64,000 bases of DNA. Origin: Isoetes taiwanensis. Lineage: Eukaryota; Streptophyta; Lycopodiopsida; Isoetales; Isoetaceae. Shown in pieces: positions 10,596 through 21,545 of the stretch. The notes under the pieces are model-generated. The model was not told where the DNA came from. It saw nothing but the letters and a program-made list of their open reading frames with translations, and searched no databases. The position numbers and the translations under genes were made by a program. Numbering within the stretch: the first letter of the stretch is position 1; each line of letters starts with the position of its first letter. The DNA is taken from positions 14,569,410-14,633,409 of the forward strand of contig JAJEKV010000008.1 in assembly GCA_021234155.1 (NCBI GenBank), written 5' to 3'.

Positions 10596-11215
10596 TATAA
10601 ATTGAGGTCCTTGCATGTGCTCCTTCCGCCCGGTTAGAGTCTTTGCTCCTCACTTCTATAATCTTAACGTCCCTCCCATTTGTCATCTATGGCCTCCACA
10701 TCCTCAACCGATAATGGAAGCGCAAGAGGATAGAACTCCCCTCTCGACATAGTGTTGGGTGTTCTAATGAAGAGGTTGAAGGAGCAAGATGATCTTCTAA
10801 AGGAAAACGCCGTTACAATTCATTGAAAGAAGAAGAGAATGAATTCAACCTTCTCATGCCAGTAGCCGGAGAGGCAAATCAGCGGTTGAATAGAAGGCTC
10901 GACGAGGATGACATGCCCCAACAACGCCTTGAGGTGGTTATGGCGGCAACGAGGATGCTAATTCAAAGCAGAAGAACACGTTGTGCTATTGGGACGAGGG
11001 CGGGACATGTACAAAGAGATGGTGGACAGATTGGAGGAACGCGTTTGGATAGGGTGATTGCTTCGCTTGAGGGGGAAGAGATGAAGGCGAAGAGCGAGGA
11101 CGGGCTGATGATGATGATGAAGATAATGAAGAAGAGCTTCGCCTTTGGAGCAACAATGAGTCGTTGTATTTTTTGTTTTCAATGTAACATCTTTCACAAC
11201 TTTAATCAAAAGTAA
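10596..11215 (+). pseudogene. Paralogous unit 4
   Basis: TATAA at 10596 and ATGGCCTCC at 10689 give MASTSSTDNGSARG and a stop. Further on the order SPLDIVLGVLMKRLKEQDD parallels DITL..MKRFKE of units 1 and 2. The remainder (10823-11215) is a charged, glutamate-rich frame. Frames are broken here too. This copy supports a shared ancestral protein: Ser-rich N-terminus, a conserved D-I-x-L...MKR(F/L)KE block and a coiled-coil-like tail. Confidence 0.55.
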
Positions 11216-11242
11216 CCCTTTTTATTATTATCTTGTAAAGCT

Positions 11243-11308
11243 TCACACGACGCGAGCCACATAAATGCAAGCAATAGCGAACTCCTTTGCTTGGCGCCCG
11301 GTATGATA
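11243..11308. repeat. Hairpin element 7 (diverged)
   Basis: TTCACACGACGC ends at about 11253. A degraded partner, GGCGCCCGGTATGATA, lies at 11293-11308. The left arm is clear and the right arm weak. Confidence 0.5.
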
Positions 11309-11318
11309 CTAAAATAAG

Positions 11319-11386
11319 ATCACCGCGGCCGCCGGCTTCTGGTTATTGCAAACAAGGTTGGAGGCAAGTGCCCGGCGTCGTGTGAA
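11319..11386. repeat. Hairpin element 8
   Basis: GATCACCGCGGC at 11319 faces GGCGTCGTGTGAAC at 11374-11386. It lies 11 bp from hairpin 7, so two elements stand side by side between unit 4 and the minus-strand gene remnant. Confidence 0.6.
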
Positions 11387-11529
11387 CATGCTACACATTA
11401 CAAGTATACTTTACCGATTCTTTGTCTCTTAGATCCAACTTTTTTTGCGATGCTAGTGGGGCCTAGAATTTTGCCAAGCAACTTTCCGTTTTCTCTTGAC
11501 ATTATGCCAATGGTGTTTCACGACTTACG

Positions 11530-13560
11530 GGTTGCTCCTTAAAGCGACCTTCTTGTCGTATTTAGCCATCGCCCTTCTATAAAACCACTCGTCATCATCC
11601 GTCTTAGAGGGTTGGTTCCCACATTTCCACCCCCTCTTTGAGTGTTACGATGAAAGGCTATTTTAGCTTGTTTATCGCGACTTCTCCATGCCTTGTGCAC
11701 TCCCACCTTTGCTAGGCTTCCATACTTCCTAAAAACCAAGGTGCATGAGCCCAAAGATGTGCAAGTAGTGTGTGACTTCACTCTCTCCCCATGCGTCTAT
11801 GAAAGCTTTTAATAAATTTGTTATTAAACTTGCGAACATTTCTGCATCTTCTCTTGTGAGGTCCATTCTCTCGAATGTATGGGAACAATTCGGACAATGC
11901 ATCCCATGCTTTTTTTCCTCAATGCCGAGCGAGCGCCATCTCGTGCGGTCTCGCTCCGCATCAACCCGACAATTTTCCAAATTCATAGACCTTTTCTCCC
12001 CATCGGTTTCCGTTGAGCCTCTCTATGATTCTTTATGAAGCGTCGGGGCTTTCATCCCTCAATTGACACCTTTACGAGGCACACTTGTTCTTCCCGCCCG
12101 TTTCTCATCGAGCTCTAATCTTACATTGCCACCATGCAAACTGCTTACGATAGAACATGTTCAACTCTCACGAATTCCCTTCCTCTCTTCTCTTCTTGTG
12201 CGAAATGTTCCACCGCGAATCTGCAGACTCAAAAATATCATCTTGTCGATGATTCTCACAAAGCCGTGCAAAGTGCGGGATATGAACCCTCTCTAATGGA
12301 ATGGGGAAAATGCCATGGAACTTGGGATCTTCTTCTCCTCTATTAGGAGCATTTGCTTGGTTAAGGGACAAGGTTGAAACAGATCTTCCCGGTGCTTGAC
12401 TTCCTTGCATGATTGCGATGGGACAACTTTTGCATGTTCCTTGTCCTCCTCCACTTATGTTGTACATTGCTTTCTCGGTTTTTTAAATCGGGCGCCAAGT
12501 GAAAAAATTACTTTGTAAGATCCATAGTGATCTACTTGCAATTTTCCCCTCCCTCGAATCTAGATATTAGGCTGGGATGTCCGGTTTGATTGAACACCCA
12601 TTTCAAAACCTCGTGGGTTTCTTTACGAACTTTAAAGAGACCTAACCACCCGGTGTCATCTTGATTGACATGAGAACCATTTTTCCATGCGCTTCTTCTC
12701 CTCGTCCAGTCACCTCTACATCTTTTTGTTATTCTTGTTGCTCTTTGATTTAGCATGTGCAATTGCATTCTCAATTGCTCTATTCATGATGACAACGGAT
12801 ACCCTCTCATACTTCTCAAACTTGGTCAGTTCCATTTCATCCAATTTTATGCAAACTTCAATCTCACCATTAGTTTTACTGCAAGAATTGTTAAGTCATA
12901 ATATTTGACAAGGAATTGTAAGAGAGTAACAGTCAACCCAAAGATTATTGCGTTCATTCATTCCAACTATATCACAACAATCCTTGCCATTCTTATCTTT
13001 TATGGCTATGGCGGGGACCAGCACATTCAGCGTGGTGCATCTCTCCTAATATGGCATACACCATCTTTGTCCTAGTAACCCTTGTATTCTCGACAATTTG
13101 TGGGCGTGGGGCGAATACTTTTTTGTGCCCATTCTTTTCAGCGCTTAGGTGGAATGGCTTGAATAGAGAACGGTAACCAAGCCCTACTGATGCCTACATC
13201 ATCACAGCTTGATCTGTACATCCGTAAGCTTCTAACTTCTTGTAGATCTCCCCTAGTACCATTTCCAATACCATCTTCTTGAGAGGAGAGTTGTAGGGCT
13301 GACAAATCATGTCCACTATCTCCCTGTTGCGTCGCTAGGTTCTTCACACCTCGTAACCAAGATTGCTTCTAGTTTCCCCGGATCTTAAGCGGCCTTTGCT
13401 AGTGTTGTAAAGCGGACCTTGTGGCGTGACCCAACGTCTGAATGCACCTGATCCAAACTTCGGTTCCTCTATCGGTCGATAATGCTTCTTCCTTTCGCCA
13501 AGCCAAGGGGTGTTTTCTTCAAATTCTTTAACCTACATTGAAGCCCAAAGTTTGCTCTTT
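11530..13560 (-). pseudogene. Decayed minus-strand gene, possible transposase-type protein
   Basis: Minus-strand pieces read in order. An N-terminal part (13138-13347) contains RMYRSSCDDVGIS. A segment around 12532-12774 contains HEVLKWVFNQTGHP. A segment around 12170-12340 contains IPLERVHIPHFARL. A C-terminal block around 11560-11860 reads HGMHCPNCSHTFERMDLTRE (a CPxC pair), THYLHIFGLMH, QGMEKSR and FHRNTQRGGGNVGTNPL. The H-Y-L-H...GMEKS...(T/H)xRGGG arrangement recalls large uncharacterised, transposase-like proteins from other eukaryotes, but I cannot name a family. Frameshifts and stops are frequent. Composition and decay match the island to its left. Confidence 0.45.
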
Positions 13561-14047
13561 TCGAGCTCTTGGATCTTTTCTTGCAGCTGCCCTATCACCA
13601 ATTTGGACTTCTCCACTTCGTATCTCAAAGAAGTTTCCCTCCCAAGCCGTCATTCCTTTCCTTCATCACGATTGGAGTAATGAAGCGAGAGAAAAATTTC
13701 TTGGTTTAAGTTATAATTCTCTTGTGACAATCGGAGCGGCTCATCTCAAGGAACTGTATTCGATTCGAATGCCTTCATCCTCTCTCAATCTCTCACAATA
13801 TCCCAAAGAGGCCGAGTTACCGTCACCACAAAATCGGACTAAACTTGAAGCGTCCGAAATGGCGGTTTCACGCCACTCAAGCGGATCAATGGATATAAAG
13901 CGCCATCGCCCGGATGTCGATACTTTTTGAGCACGCAAGGCTTAACATGTCGAGGTCTAAGTTCTTATTTTTTAGACCTCTTTTTTTGCGATTGAAGGCT
14001 GGAGCATATTCACGAGTCAGTTGGATCCTTATCCACACATCATTTGG
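13561..14047. other. No assignable gene
   Basis: Overlapping short frames on both strands (13538-13930 on +, 13741-13938 on -) show no recognisable motif. This may be the start of the decayed minus-strand gene or intergenic sequence. Confidence 0.35.
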
Positions 14048-14657
14048 AGCTTCCATACAAAGCGTGGATCTTACGGCGAAATGAATGTGTACAATTTGTA
14101 TGCCCCGGCACAATTAAGCTTCGTTTGAGACTTCGATCCGGTACTAACCTCGTTTTTAAATTTTACAGCGTGCATATGGAAAAGTCCATTCTCCTACAAT
14201 CCATGCTTTTTATACAAAAGCAAATTCAAAATTCGAATTGTAGGGGGCGGGAAGCTTGTATTGGGATGAAGTAAAGATCCGGTTCTGAACTTTTAAAGCA
14301 ATCCAGCGTAGCCCGAAGCGAAAAGTCTAATACAAAGCTTCAACCTACACATTCAAATTTTGAAATGTAGAAGGCGGGAATGGACTCTAAATGAAAATAG
14401 GGCAAGACAAGAATCGGTGATGCGCATGATTGGTATCTGACAAACCAAGAGACACCGTCATGAGTTGCCGGTATGCTATAATGCAAGTGGCTTTTTAGAA
14501 GCGCCACGCGTGTTAAGCGTCAATCTGTCGACAACAAGAGAATTAAATACATATGGCCATAGATATGCGATTCCCCTTATTAGGAGAATATTCCAAGCAA
14601 ATGACGGGAAAAAAGGGGCGGAAATATGACGTGGAATGGCTGATAGGAGGCCATTTT
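14048..14657. repeat. Direct repeat, copy A
   Basis: This stretch aligns with 16026-16617 along its whole length. Shared blocks include 'tccattctcctacaatccatgc', 'cttcaacctacacattcaa', 'caagagacaccgtcatgag' and, at the end, 'ctgataggaggccatttt'. Indels of several tens of bases separate the copies. Ends are not TG...CA, so long terminal repeats are unlikely. No coding sense. Confidence 0.85.
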
Positions 14658-14767
14658 AGTTCATAAAACATAATATAACTTGGAATGATAGATATTTTAT
14701 ATGCAAATGGGAGACTATTGACGAAGGACTTGTGTTTAGTTTTAATTTGACAACAAATAAGAAAGTG

Positions 14768-14831
14768 GATCCACGATGCGAATTTAGTGTGTTCCATTTT
14801 TGTTGCATATGTACTATTAAACGGTGTGATC
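14768..14831. repeat. Hairpin element 9
   Basis: GATCCACGATGC at 14768-14779 faces ACGGTGTGATC at 14821-14831. It is a diverged member of the family, 3.4 kb from its nearest relative. Confidence 0.55.
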
Positions 14832-15741
14832 CTTGAAAAAATAATATGCTCTTTGAAAAGGGATGATGACTTATGTACTTAAGAGTGATAACACATGTAC
14901 AGTAAAAAAAAAGTTAGGTATTCAAATGGAATTAGAAGCAAAAACTTTTTACATTCAAAATTTTTTATGGCCGTATGGCTTTACATCATTTTGTAAATTT
15001 AAATGCCCGGAGGCTTCAACTATTCACAACAAAAAGCGGGGAGGCTTGCGGTCATATGGTAAGAAGGCGGAGGCAAGCTCGACTAAGAACAAGGAAAAAA
15101 AAAAGGAGGTGTCTGCCCTAACAAATTTCATTCATCCGCTTCATCATGCAAAAAAAAAATAAGAAATAACCGTTAGTTGAATGCTTAAGAAAAGAAAGAA
15201 AACATGCATGTACCATGAACTAACGCCATGAGCTCCTCGGTCGCCAGATTCGTCTTCAACTTCTTCATCTTCTTCATCATCTTGGCTTCTTCTCCGCTTC
15301 GGTAGACCACTCATTTTCAAGAATCTCCTATCCAGCCTTCAAGAACACTGTGATGAACTCACGCTCAGAAATTTCCTCGATTCCTCATTTCTCGATTCCT
15401 CGTCAAAGGAATCGAGGAGGAATCGTGAGGCATTCAGAGCAAGAACCGTGGGCAGCGGAGGGAATCATGAGGGAACACCTCTTCCAGCCGTAATAGGCGC
15501 CTCTTGGAGGACACCTCGGCTCTTCCGTAGCTGATCTCTTCATGGCGATGGACTAGAGAAATTGGGAGGAGGATCTAGCAAAGATTGGGCGGAGATTGGG
15601 GGGAGAATGGGCGCCAATCTAGGCTGGAATAGATATAGGCTGGATTAGGCGTGAAAATCGTTAGGAATGATTAGGTATTCCAGTCCTATCAACCATCATT
15701 ACATGCCATTATGTGCATATCTCGAAATTTGAGCCATATCT
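14832..15741. other. Non-coding stretch with a small inverted repeat
   Basis: I see no gene. CTCGATTCCT at about 15391 and its complement AGGAATCGAG six bases further form a small stem. A block at about 15989 repeats 'cttgtgtttagttttaatttgacaaca' from 14728 in slightly changed form. Confidence 0.4.
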
Positions 15742-15845
15742 AATATCTTCCTTTTTAACCTTATACCTAAATATCCAATATCTTCCTTTTTAACCTTATT
15801 CCTAAATAGCCAATATCTTCCTTTTTAACCTTATTCCTAAACCTA
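15742..15845. repeat. Three tandem 35-bp units
   Basis: The unit beginning AATATCTTCCTTTTTAACC starts at 15742, 15777 and 15812, nearly identical each time. It is a minisatellite with no other visible role. Confidence 0.9.
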
Positions 15846-16025
15846 TATGATTTGAGTTTACCAGAACATGAACAGATATAATTCGAATTTAACATACTAT
15901 TTAATACCAAGATGCTACGCCACACTATGTCGATAATTGGGATTTAAAAAAAACACTCAAACCCTCCTCGAGAAAACCACGAAGTGCCGAGCCTCACTTG
16001 TGTTTAAGTTTAATTTGACAACAAG

Positions 16026-16617
16026 CAACTTCCATATTGTGTAGATCGCCGCTTAAATCAAGGTGTGGTATTTTTTATGCCCCAACACAATTAAATTTGT
16101 GTAACGGCGAACGTCCGTACTAACTTCGTTTTTGAAATTTGCAACGTGCATATGGAAATCGAAAAGTCCATTCTCCTACAATCCATGCTTTTATACATTA
16201 AGCAAATTCAAATTTGGAATTGTAGGGGCGGAAGCCTTGTATAGGATGAAGTGAAGATCGGTTAAAAGCAGCAGCCATGGCCTTTCGAAATGAAAGTCTG
16301 ATCTCGATACAAAGCTTCAACCTACACATTCAACTTTTGAAATGTAGAAGGCGTGACGCTTGACGCTTACCAAGAGACACCGTCATGAGTTGCGGTATGC
16401 TATAATGCAAGTGGCATTTTAGAAGCGCCACACGTGTTGCATCAAATTGGTCGACAACCAACAGAATTAAATACATATGGCGCCATGAATGTGCAATCCC
16501 CCTTATTCCGGAAGAATATTCCAAGCAAATCTGTAATTATGAGAGTTTGGTATCCTAGGTGGCATGGGAAAAAGGGAGCGGAAATATGACGTGGAATGGC
16601 TGATAGGAGGCCATTTT
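16026..16617. repeat. Direct repeat, copy B
   Basis: Partner of 14048-14657. It contains 'caatcccccttattccgg' near 16493, matching 'cgattccccttattaggag' in copy A, and ends with the same 'ctgataggaggccatttt'. Confidence 0.85.
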
Positions 16618-17419
16618 CAGACCCCAAATCCGCCCTAATGCTAGCTCCAAGAATCAATCAATCTGTAGAAGAAGATACATGCACAATCAATTGTAACCCA
16701 TCATCACTTCTTCTGTCATAACTCCCATACGGATAAATTTCAGCATGATCATATCCAATCTGGAAAGCTAATTTAAGAATCTTTTTCTGGCAAAGTAAAA
16801 ATTACTGAATTGGATCTCAGATCACCAAGTTATAATGCTTTAAACTTCATCCAGCAAAATGCGCAGAAATTGCTCCTTCTGCCTCCTTCCAGAAACCCTC
16901 ACAAAAACTGATGTCCTTTGCTTTTATCATATGAACTTTGTATAAACTTCTTATACATAGTATGTATTTCTCATGTAATGACCAATTGGAATAATCTCAA
17001 TAATGATCAGTAGGACATGCCTTCTAATGGGACAAACTCGTTACAGTTTCTGAAAAAAAATTAAAATTGTGTTCTACTTTCTTAATTTGATTGAGCAAAT
17101 TTTCTCGAAAGAAAAATTTTCTGACAGAAATTTTCCTAGAAGGAATTTTATCCAGGAGTTTCATATCAAGTGCCAGCCTCTACTCATCATAATTATATAC
17201 AACTCGGAATTTTGTCCTTTTTAAATATATATAAGACAAAAGCATGGCTGCCCCTTATACATGAAATAAGTACATTTAATATTCAACAACTAGTTCAAAT
17301 GTTTACATGAATCATTCCTTCTTTTCATCTCACTTTTCTTTTAATCATTCCTTCTTTTAATCCTTCCATTTATATAAATTAGCATGCATTTATATTTACT
17401 CTTCTTCACTCCTTACAGA
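16618..17419. other. AT-rich non-coding, nothing assignable
   Basis: Long AT-rich sequence with no frame, RNA gene or repeat that I can support. Composition changes here from the GC-richer island to ordinary AT-rich background. Confidence 0.4.
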
Positions 17420-18370
17420 TATCCTTCTCAAACCACCTTGATGGAACTGAAGAAGACTATGTACAAGAAATACAAGGCTTGGAGGAGCATTATCATCCCT
17501 TTCCATTTCGAAACCACATTCCTAATCCTAGCGTAGGCATTGCAGATTCTACCAGCTACATATATCCTTCTGCTTTTGATAATCCAGTATCTATATATGC
17601 GACTCATTTTGTCAATCGTGGTACACCTAGACAACACGCCAGCAAGCGTGCTTTAAATGAATTGATGATTCCTCAAGCTACCAAAAAGGAGATGAAGAGA
17701 AATGTTTGTTTGGTGGGAGTAGAGAAAGAATGGAGACGAGAGGAGTGATGGATTGACATTGAAATATGATGTGAAGAGGTCTGCAAAAGCTTGTTTGACC
17801 AAGTGGAAGAGCTTGGCAGGGAATTCAAGAAACTAAATGATTACGAGCGAGAAATCCCAAGTGGTTATAATAGTTACTGGCAAATGACGTGCAGAGTGAA
17901 AGAACTGCAATTTGCTAATTAACTTCTATTCCGAGATATACGAACTGGTGGTAAGGGAGGAAGACCTCCACAAATCCCACTGAGCTAGTCTCTGATCTAT
18001 TCCAGCCTCATCCATGGCACCAAGTGCAACTTAAGGTTATATGTTTTAACCTATGCTTTATGTGTTCAATGCAATGGTTAGATTTGTATGGTTGTTCTTA
18101 TAGAATGGACCAGGCTTAACTCAAGATGAAAATAATGGAACTGATTGCCCTGACACACCAGTCAATGGTGATATTCCAAATGCTGATAGTACTCTCCCAG
18201 ATCATAGTTCAGGGAAGAAGAGGGGAAGGATTTTCTGTGGAGTTGATAGTTGGATTAACTTAATGCAAGAAAGTGAAGAAGTCAAGGTCGATTGGAATAC
18301 AAGGCAAGAAAGCATGCTAAAAGACTTGCATGCAGACCATATCTCTCAAGAAATAAAGCCTTAATACTGC
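17420..18370 (+). pseudogene. Broken ORF next to Harbinger transposase (possible accessory ORF)
   Basis: Three protein-like blocks follow on the plus strand. The first (17430-17748) includes HYHPFPFRNHIPNPS. The second, after a stop, is near 17775-17990 and includes SLFDQVEELGREFKKLNDYE, a heptad-like charged helix, then RTGGKGGRPPQIPL. The third (18105-18363) includes KKRGRIFCGVDSWINLMQE and ends at a TAA. PIF/Harbinger elements typically carry a second ORF (Myb/SANT-like DNA-binding protein) beside the transposase, and this region converges on a Harbinger transposase remnant. I do not see a clear Myb helix set, so the role is inference from context. Confidence 0.45.
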
Positions 18371-18549
18371 AGCTACTGCTGCTTATGCTTTTAAAGTTAG
18401 GCCCAAGGGTTTGTGCAACTATGCCAAAACCAGTCTGCTTCTAGGCAGAATTAGTATAGTAGGATCTATAAGCATATTTAGAGTAGTAGGATCTATTACT
18501 GTTCGTAGACCATCTTTCAACAGTTGCTTTCATCATTTGATACAATATT

Positions 18550-19110
18550 CTTTTCCTTGTTTATCAATCATAGTTTGATAGTAGCGGTCTCCACGGCAAA
18601 CATGATATCGTGCAGCATGCAACATGTTGTTATTACTCTTGACAAAGACTGCTGGTTAGGCTAATAAAGTTTCTAACTTTCCATGAATGTTTGAGTAAGG
18701 CCAAATGCACGCTCCACATCCATATATATTGATGCATACTTGTAATTAAATCTATCTATTTTCAAAGGCGATTTTGTACCAGGGTAGGGTACAATCAACT
18801 ATGAAAGCATCACCTAGAATATACTCATGAACATTGTGGTTGTTAATTTGAATTGGAGGTTCGTTTAACTCTCTCCTCACTCAACCATATGTGCAAAGTT
18901 TGAAACTCTGAGCTCATGTGCATCGTTTAGATTTCCAGGATATCCAACAACCACATCCAAAAACTTTGTGCGACACTAACATAGAGAAATTTCCATTTTT
19001 ATTAAACCATTCAACTCACTTTCATATTAAGGAAGCTCCATTATAATGGCTCCATAACAATTAAAGAAGCCGTGAACTGCTTGAAATCGATGCTGTACTG
19101 CAAGCAGTCC
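18550..19110 (-). mobile_element. Decayed PIF/Harbinger transposase (DDE_Tnp_4 type)
   Basis: Minus-strand blocks in order from high to low coordinate: FFNCYGAIIMELP (about 19070), like the 'FPNCxGAIDCTHI' catalytic region; FLDVVVGYPGNLNDAHELR (about 18905-18960), matching the F.DV..G.PGS.ND..V motif after it; YILGDAFIVDCTLPWYK (about 18790-18840), matching 'YLLGDSGYPLLPWL'; YMDVERAFGLTQTF (about 18700), matching 'VVERAFGxLK'; and IITTCCMLHDIM (about 18610), matching 'xACCxLHNIC'. Stops and frameshifts interrupt the frame, and the first catalytic aspartate motif appears damaged. Clearly a dead copy. Confidence 0.8.
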
Positions 19111-19637
19111 TTTACTTAAAGGCTAGTGGAAATGATGATGTGCATTCTTCACAAATAAATGCAAAGAAAAGTGTCTTGGAATACCTTGAATATATCTTGA
19201 AAACGAGTGGGATCTACTTGCATGACAAAACCTTTGTAATGGAATTATCAATGGATCAATCACGGTCTGATATACCATTGCCCATATCTTGTACCTATTA
19301 AAGTTCCTCTTAAAAATCTTAATTCATCAGTTAACATTGACAAAAAAATAGCTTTTAATAATATAGCAATTAGAAGAAGAGTAGGAGAATCCATTGAAAT
19401 AGCAAAAAGCTACAATCTGACCTGAAGGTATCTCGAGAGATTGACAACCTCACCTCTCAAAGCTTCTTCTGTGTACGGAGGGTGGCACATGATTTAAATG
19501 GGAATGATTCATTTTGCAATGCCTGTAAATTGCTTACGTGGCGCAGGTGCAAAACTCAAGTGCCACCCTAATGGGGATGGCGGTGCAGGTCGAGAAATTT
19601 TGGGCTGGCCAGCTGGCTTCCAACAGGTTCGCACGAT
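19111..19637. other. Non-coding flank of the Harbinger remnant
   Basis: This probably contains the N-terminal part of the transposase in unreadable form. I could not identify terminal inverted repeats or a 3-bp target duplication. Confidence 0.3.
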
Positions 19638-19880
19638 AGCCTGGGGGGATGTCCATTGGCTGCACACTTAAGCTCAGAATTCCAATGGCGAGACCGTATG
19701 AATCTCTATGGCTATAAAACCTTATGGTTGCGTGCCCAACGAGATAACCTATACAAACAGTCTGGTCCCATGCCAACTAGACAAAGCCACTTTAGGTTAT
19801 AAGAGGTCAAAGTTTGGGGGGTATTGGTACCACCAAGGCTAAGGTGGCACCCCCATAGAATATCAGGCAGTCCATTGAAG
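19638..19880. repeat. Dispersed repeat pair, copy A
   Basis: 'tgtccattggctgcacacttaag' near 19650 and 'ggtaccaccaaggctaaggtgg' near 19827 recur in the same order and spacing at 21297-21545. Unclassified short element. Confidence 0.7.
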
Positions 19881-21296
19881 GCATTGAAGGCTGTGACGTG
19901 TACAGTTCCCACAGTTGAAAAAAAACAATTTTTTTTTTTAAACAGTCATGATCAAATTTTGATTTAACAACGATACTTAAAATTATCAATTCATTAGAGA
20001 GCTATTACTAAATTTATCAGATTACTCGGCAATCAAACAACAGACTTAAAGCCCTGTAATTAGCTTTGCATCTCAGCTTCTGATGGGTTCAAGCATTTCA
20101 TCGTTGCTATTTCATTGAATTGGCCACTCGGACGCTTTATGAGCTGATGAACTGCATAACTGATTAAACAAAGCAATGTAATCTTATATGTAAACAAACT
20201 CCTCTGTATAGGCTCTCTCTACCTTAATGAAGCAACTTACTGATTCAAATGAGTTGTTTGATCACAGATTGTGAAAACACAGTCGTACAGAAATGCCACC
20301 TTTTCGAGAATGTGACCGTCTTTCTTCTCAACTTATAAACAACTCTTTTGCCCACTAGCTTCAATACTGTTATTTAAATGCAATATTAACTTAAAATTAT
20401 AATGAAAATGCATACAACATATTTATTCTATGCCATCTTTTTAGCTAGTTAGATCCTATAAGAGAAACGACATGGAGTATCACCTGTTGACATAGACATA
20501 ATTATCGTACTGCAACATCTCTTTCTTGGTCATGGAATTATGAATCCAAGTTTCCTTTACAACAAGAATGTTTTGCAAACTGCAGTATGAGTACTTACAT
20601 ATCAAAACCTACTAATAAATAAAAGGCTTCCTCAGAGTTGGTAAAACTGTCATACCTCAGATTAAATATGATACAACAGTCATACCTCAGATTTGTTTTT
20701 AGAAAACTTTATAAGCATCGAAGTCTGGCACCTTTATCTCCAGACTGGCCAAATGCTGTAGCTAGGTCTCCTCCACCCCTCTAGACCCCTCTGTAAATTC
20801 ATAAATCTCAATCTTTGAACTTAGCAAGTACATGTAGCAGAAATAAAATGAGTTCATACCATAGACTGTGCTTAGCAAATTAACTATTTCTAACATTGTG
20901 GCTGTTCCTGATCCATTATGCTCAAAATAAACAGCACATCATCTATGATCTATCCCCTTGTGCATGGTGCCCACAAAATCATGATAAACTTTAGTTTATG
21001 TCATGCAAATATTAAGGCACGATCAATTCTCCAGATCAAAGTCGCAGAATCGACCTTTGTAAAACAAAGTTATGTGTTCAAATTTCAAAACCCACTTGTT
21101 TCCTATTCATAAAGAAATCTCTAATTCGGCGATCTTCTTGAGGCAATAAGGTCAACAATGCCGCAATGTCAGCCTCAGTTTCAACACCACGTCCATAGTC
21201 ATAGGCGTTGCAGTGAAAATGGAACATACACAAATACATTAATTCCGGCACGCAAAGATCTGCTAGAGAAGCAAAGAACTTACAACAGTAGAATGC
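19881..21296. other. AT-rich non-coding, nothing assignable
   Basis: No supported gene or repeat. Short frames (20918-21112 and similar) look random. Confidence 0.4.
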
Positions 21297-21545
21297 AAGC
21301 TAGGGGAGGGTGTCCACTGGCTGCGCAGTTAAGGGAAAAATGGTTGCAGCAACCACATGAACATGCTGCATGTCATGCACGCCACATGCCAACATGCCCA
21401 ATAAGTCCATGTACTTGGCAAACCTTATTGCATGCCAAACTCGTACTGCTAGTTCAATTTGTGATGTGCCAAAGTGGTGGGGGTAAAGGTACCACCAAGG
21501 CTCAAGTGACGACCACATAGGCTACCAGGGTGCCCACTTAAGGCT
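21297..21545. repeat. Dispersed repeat pair, copy B
   Basis: It carries 'tgtccactggctgcgcagttaag' and 'ggtaccaccaaggctcaagtg', the counterparts of the 19.6-kb copy. The middle part between the two conserved blocks is not conserved. Confidence 0.7.

Noticed and set aside
14048-16617. LTR retrotransposon bounded by the two direct repeats
   Set aside because: No TG...CA ends, no primer-binding site and no coding domain between them.
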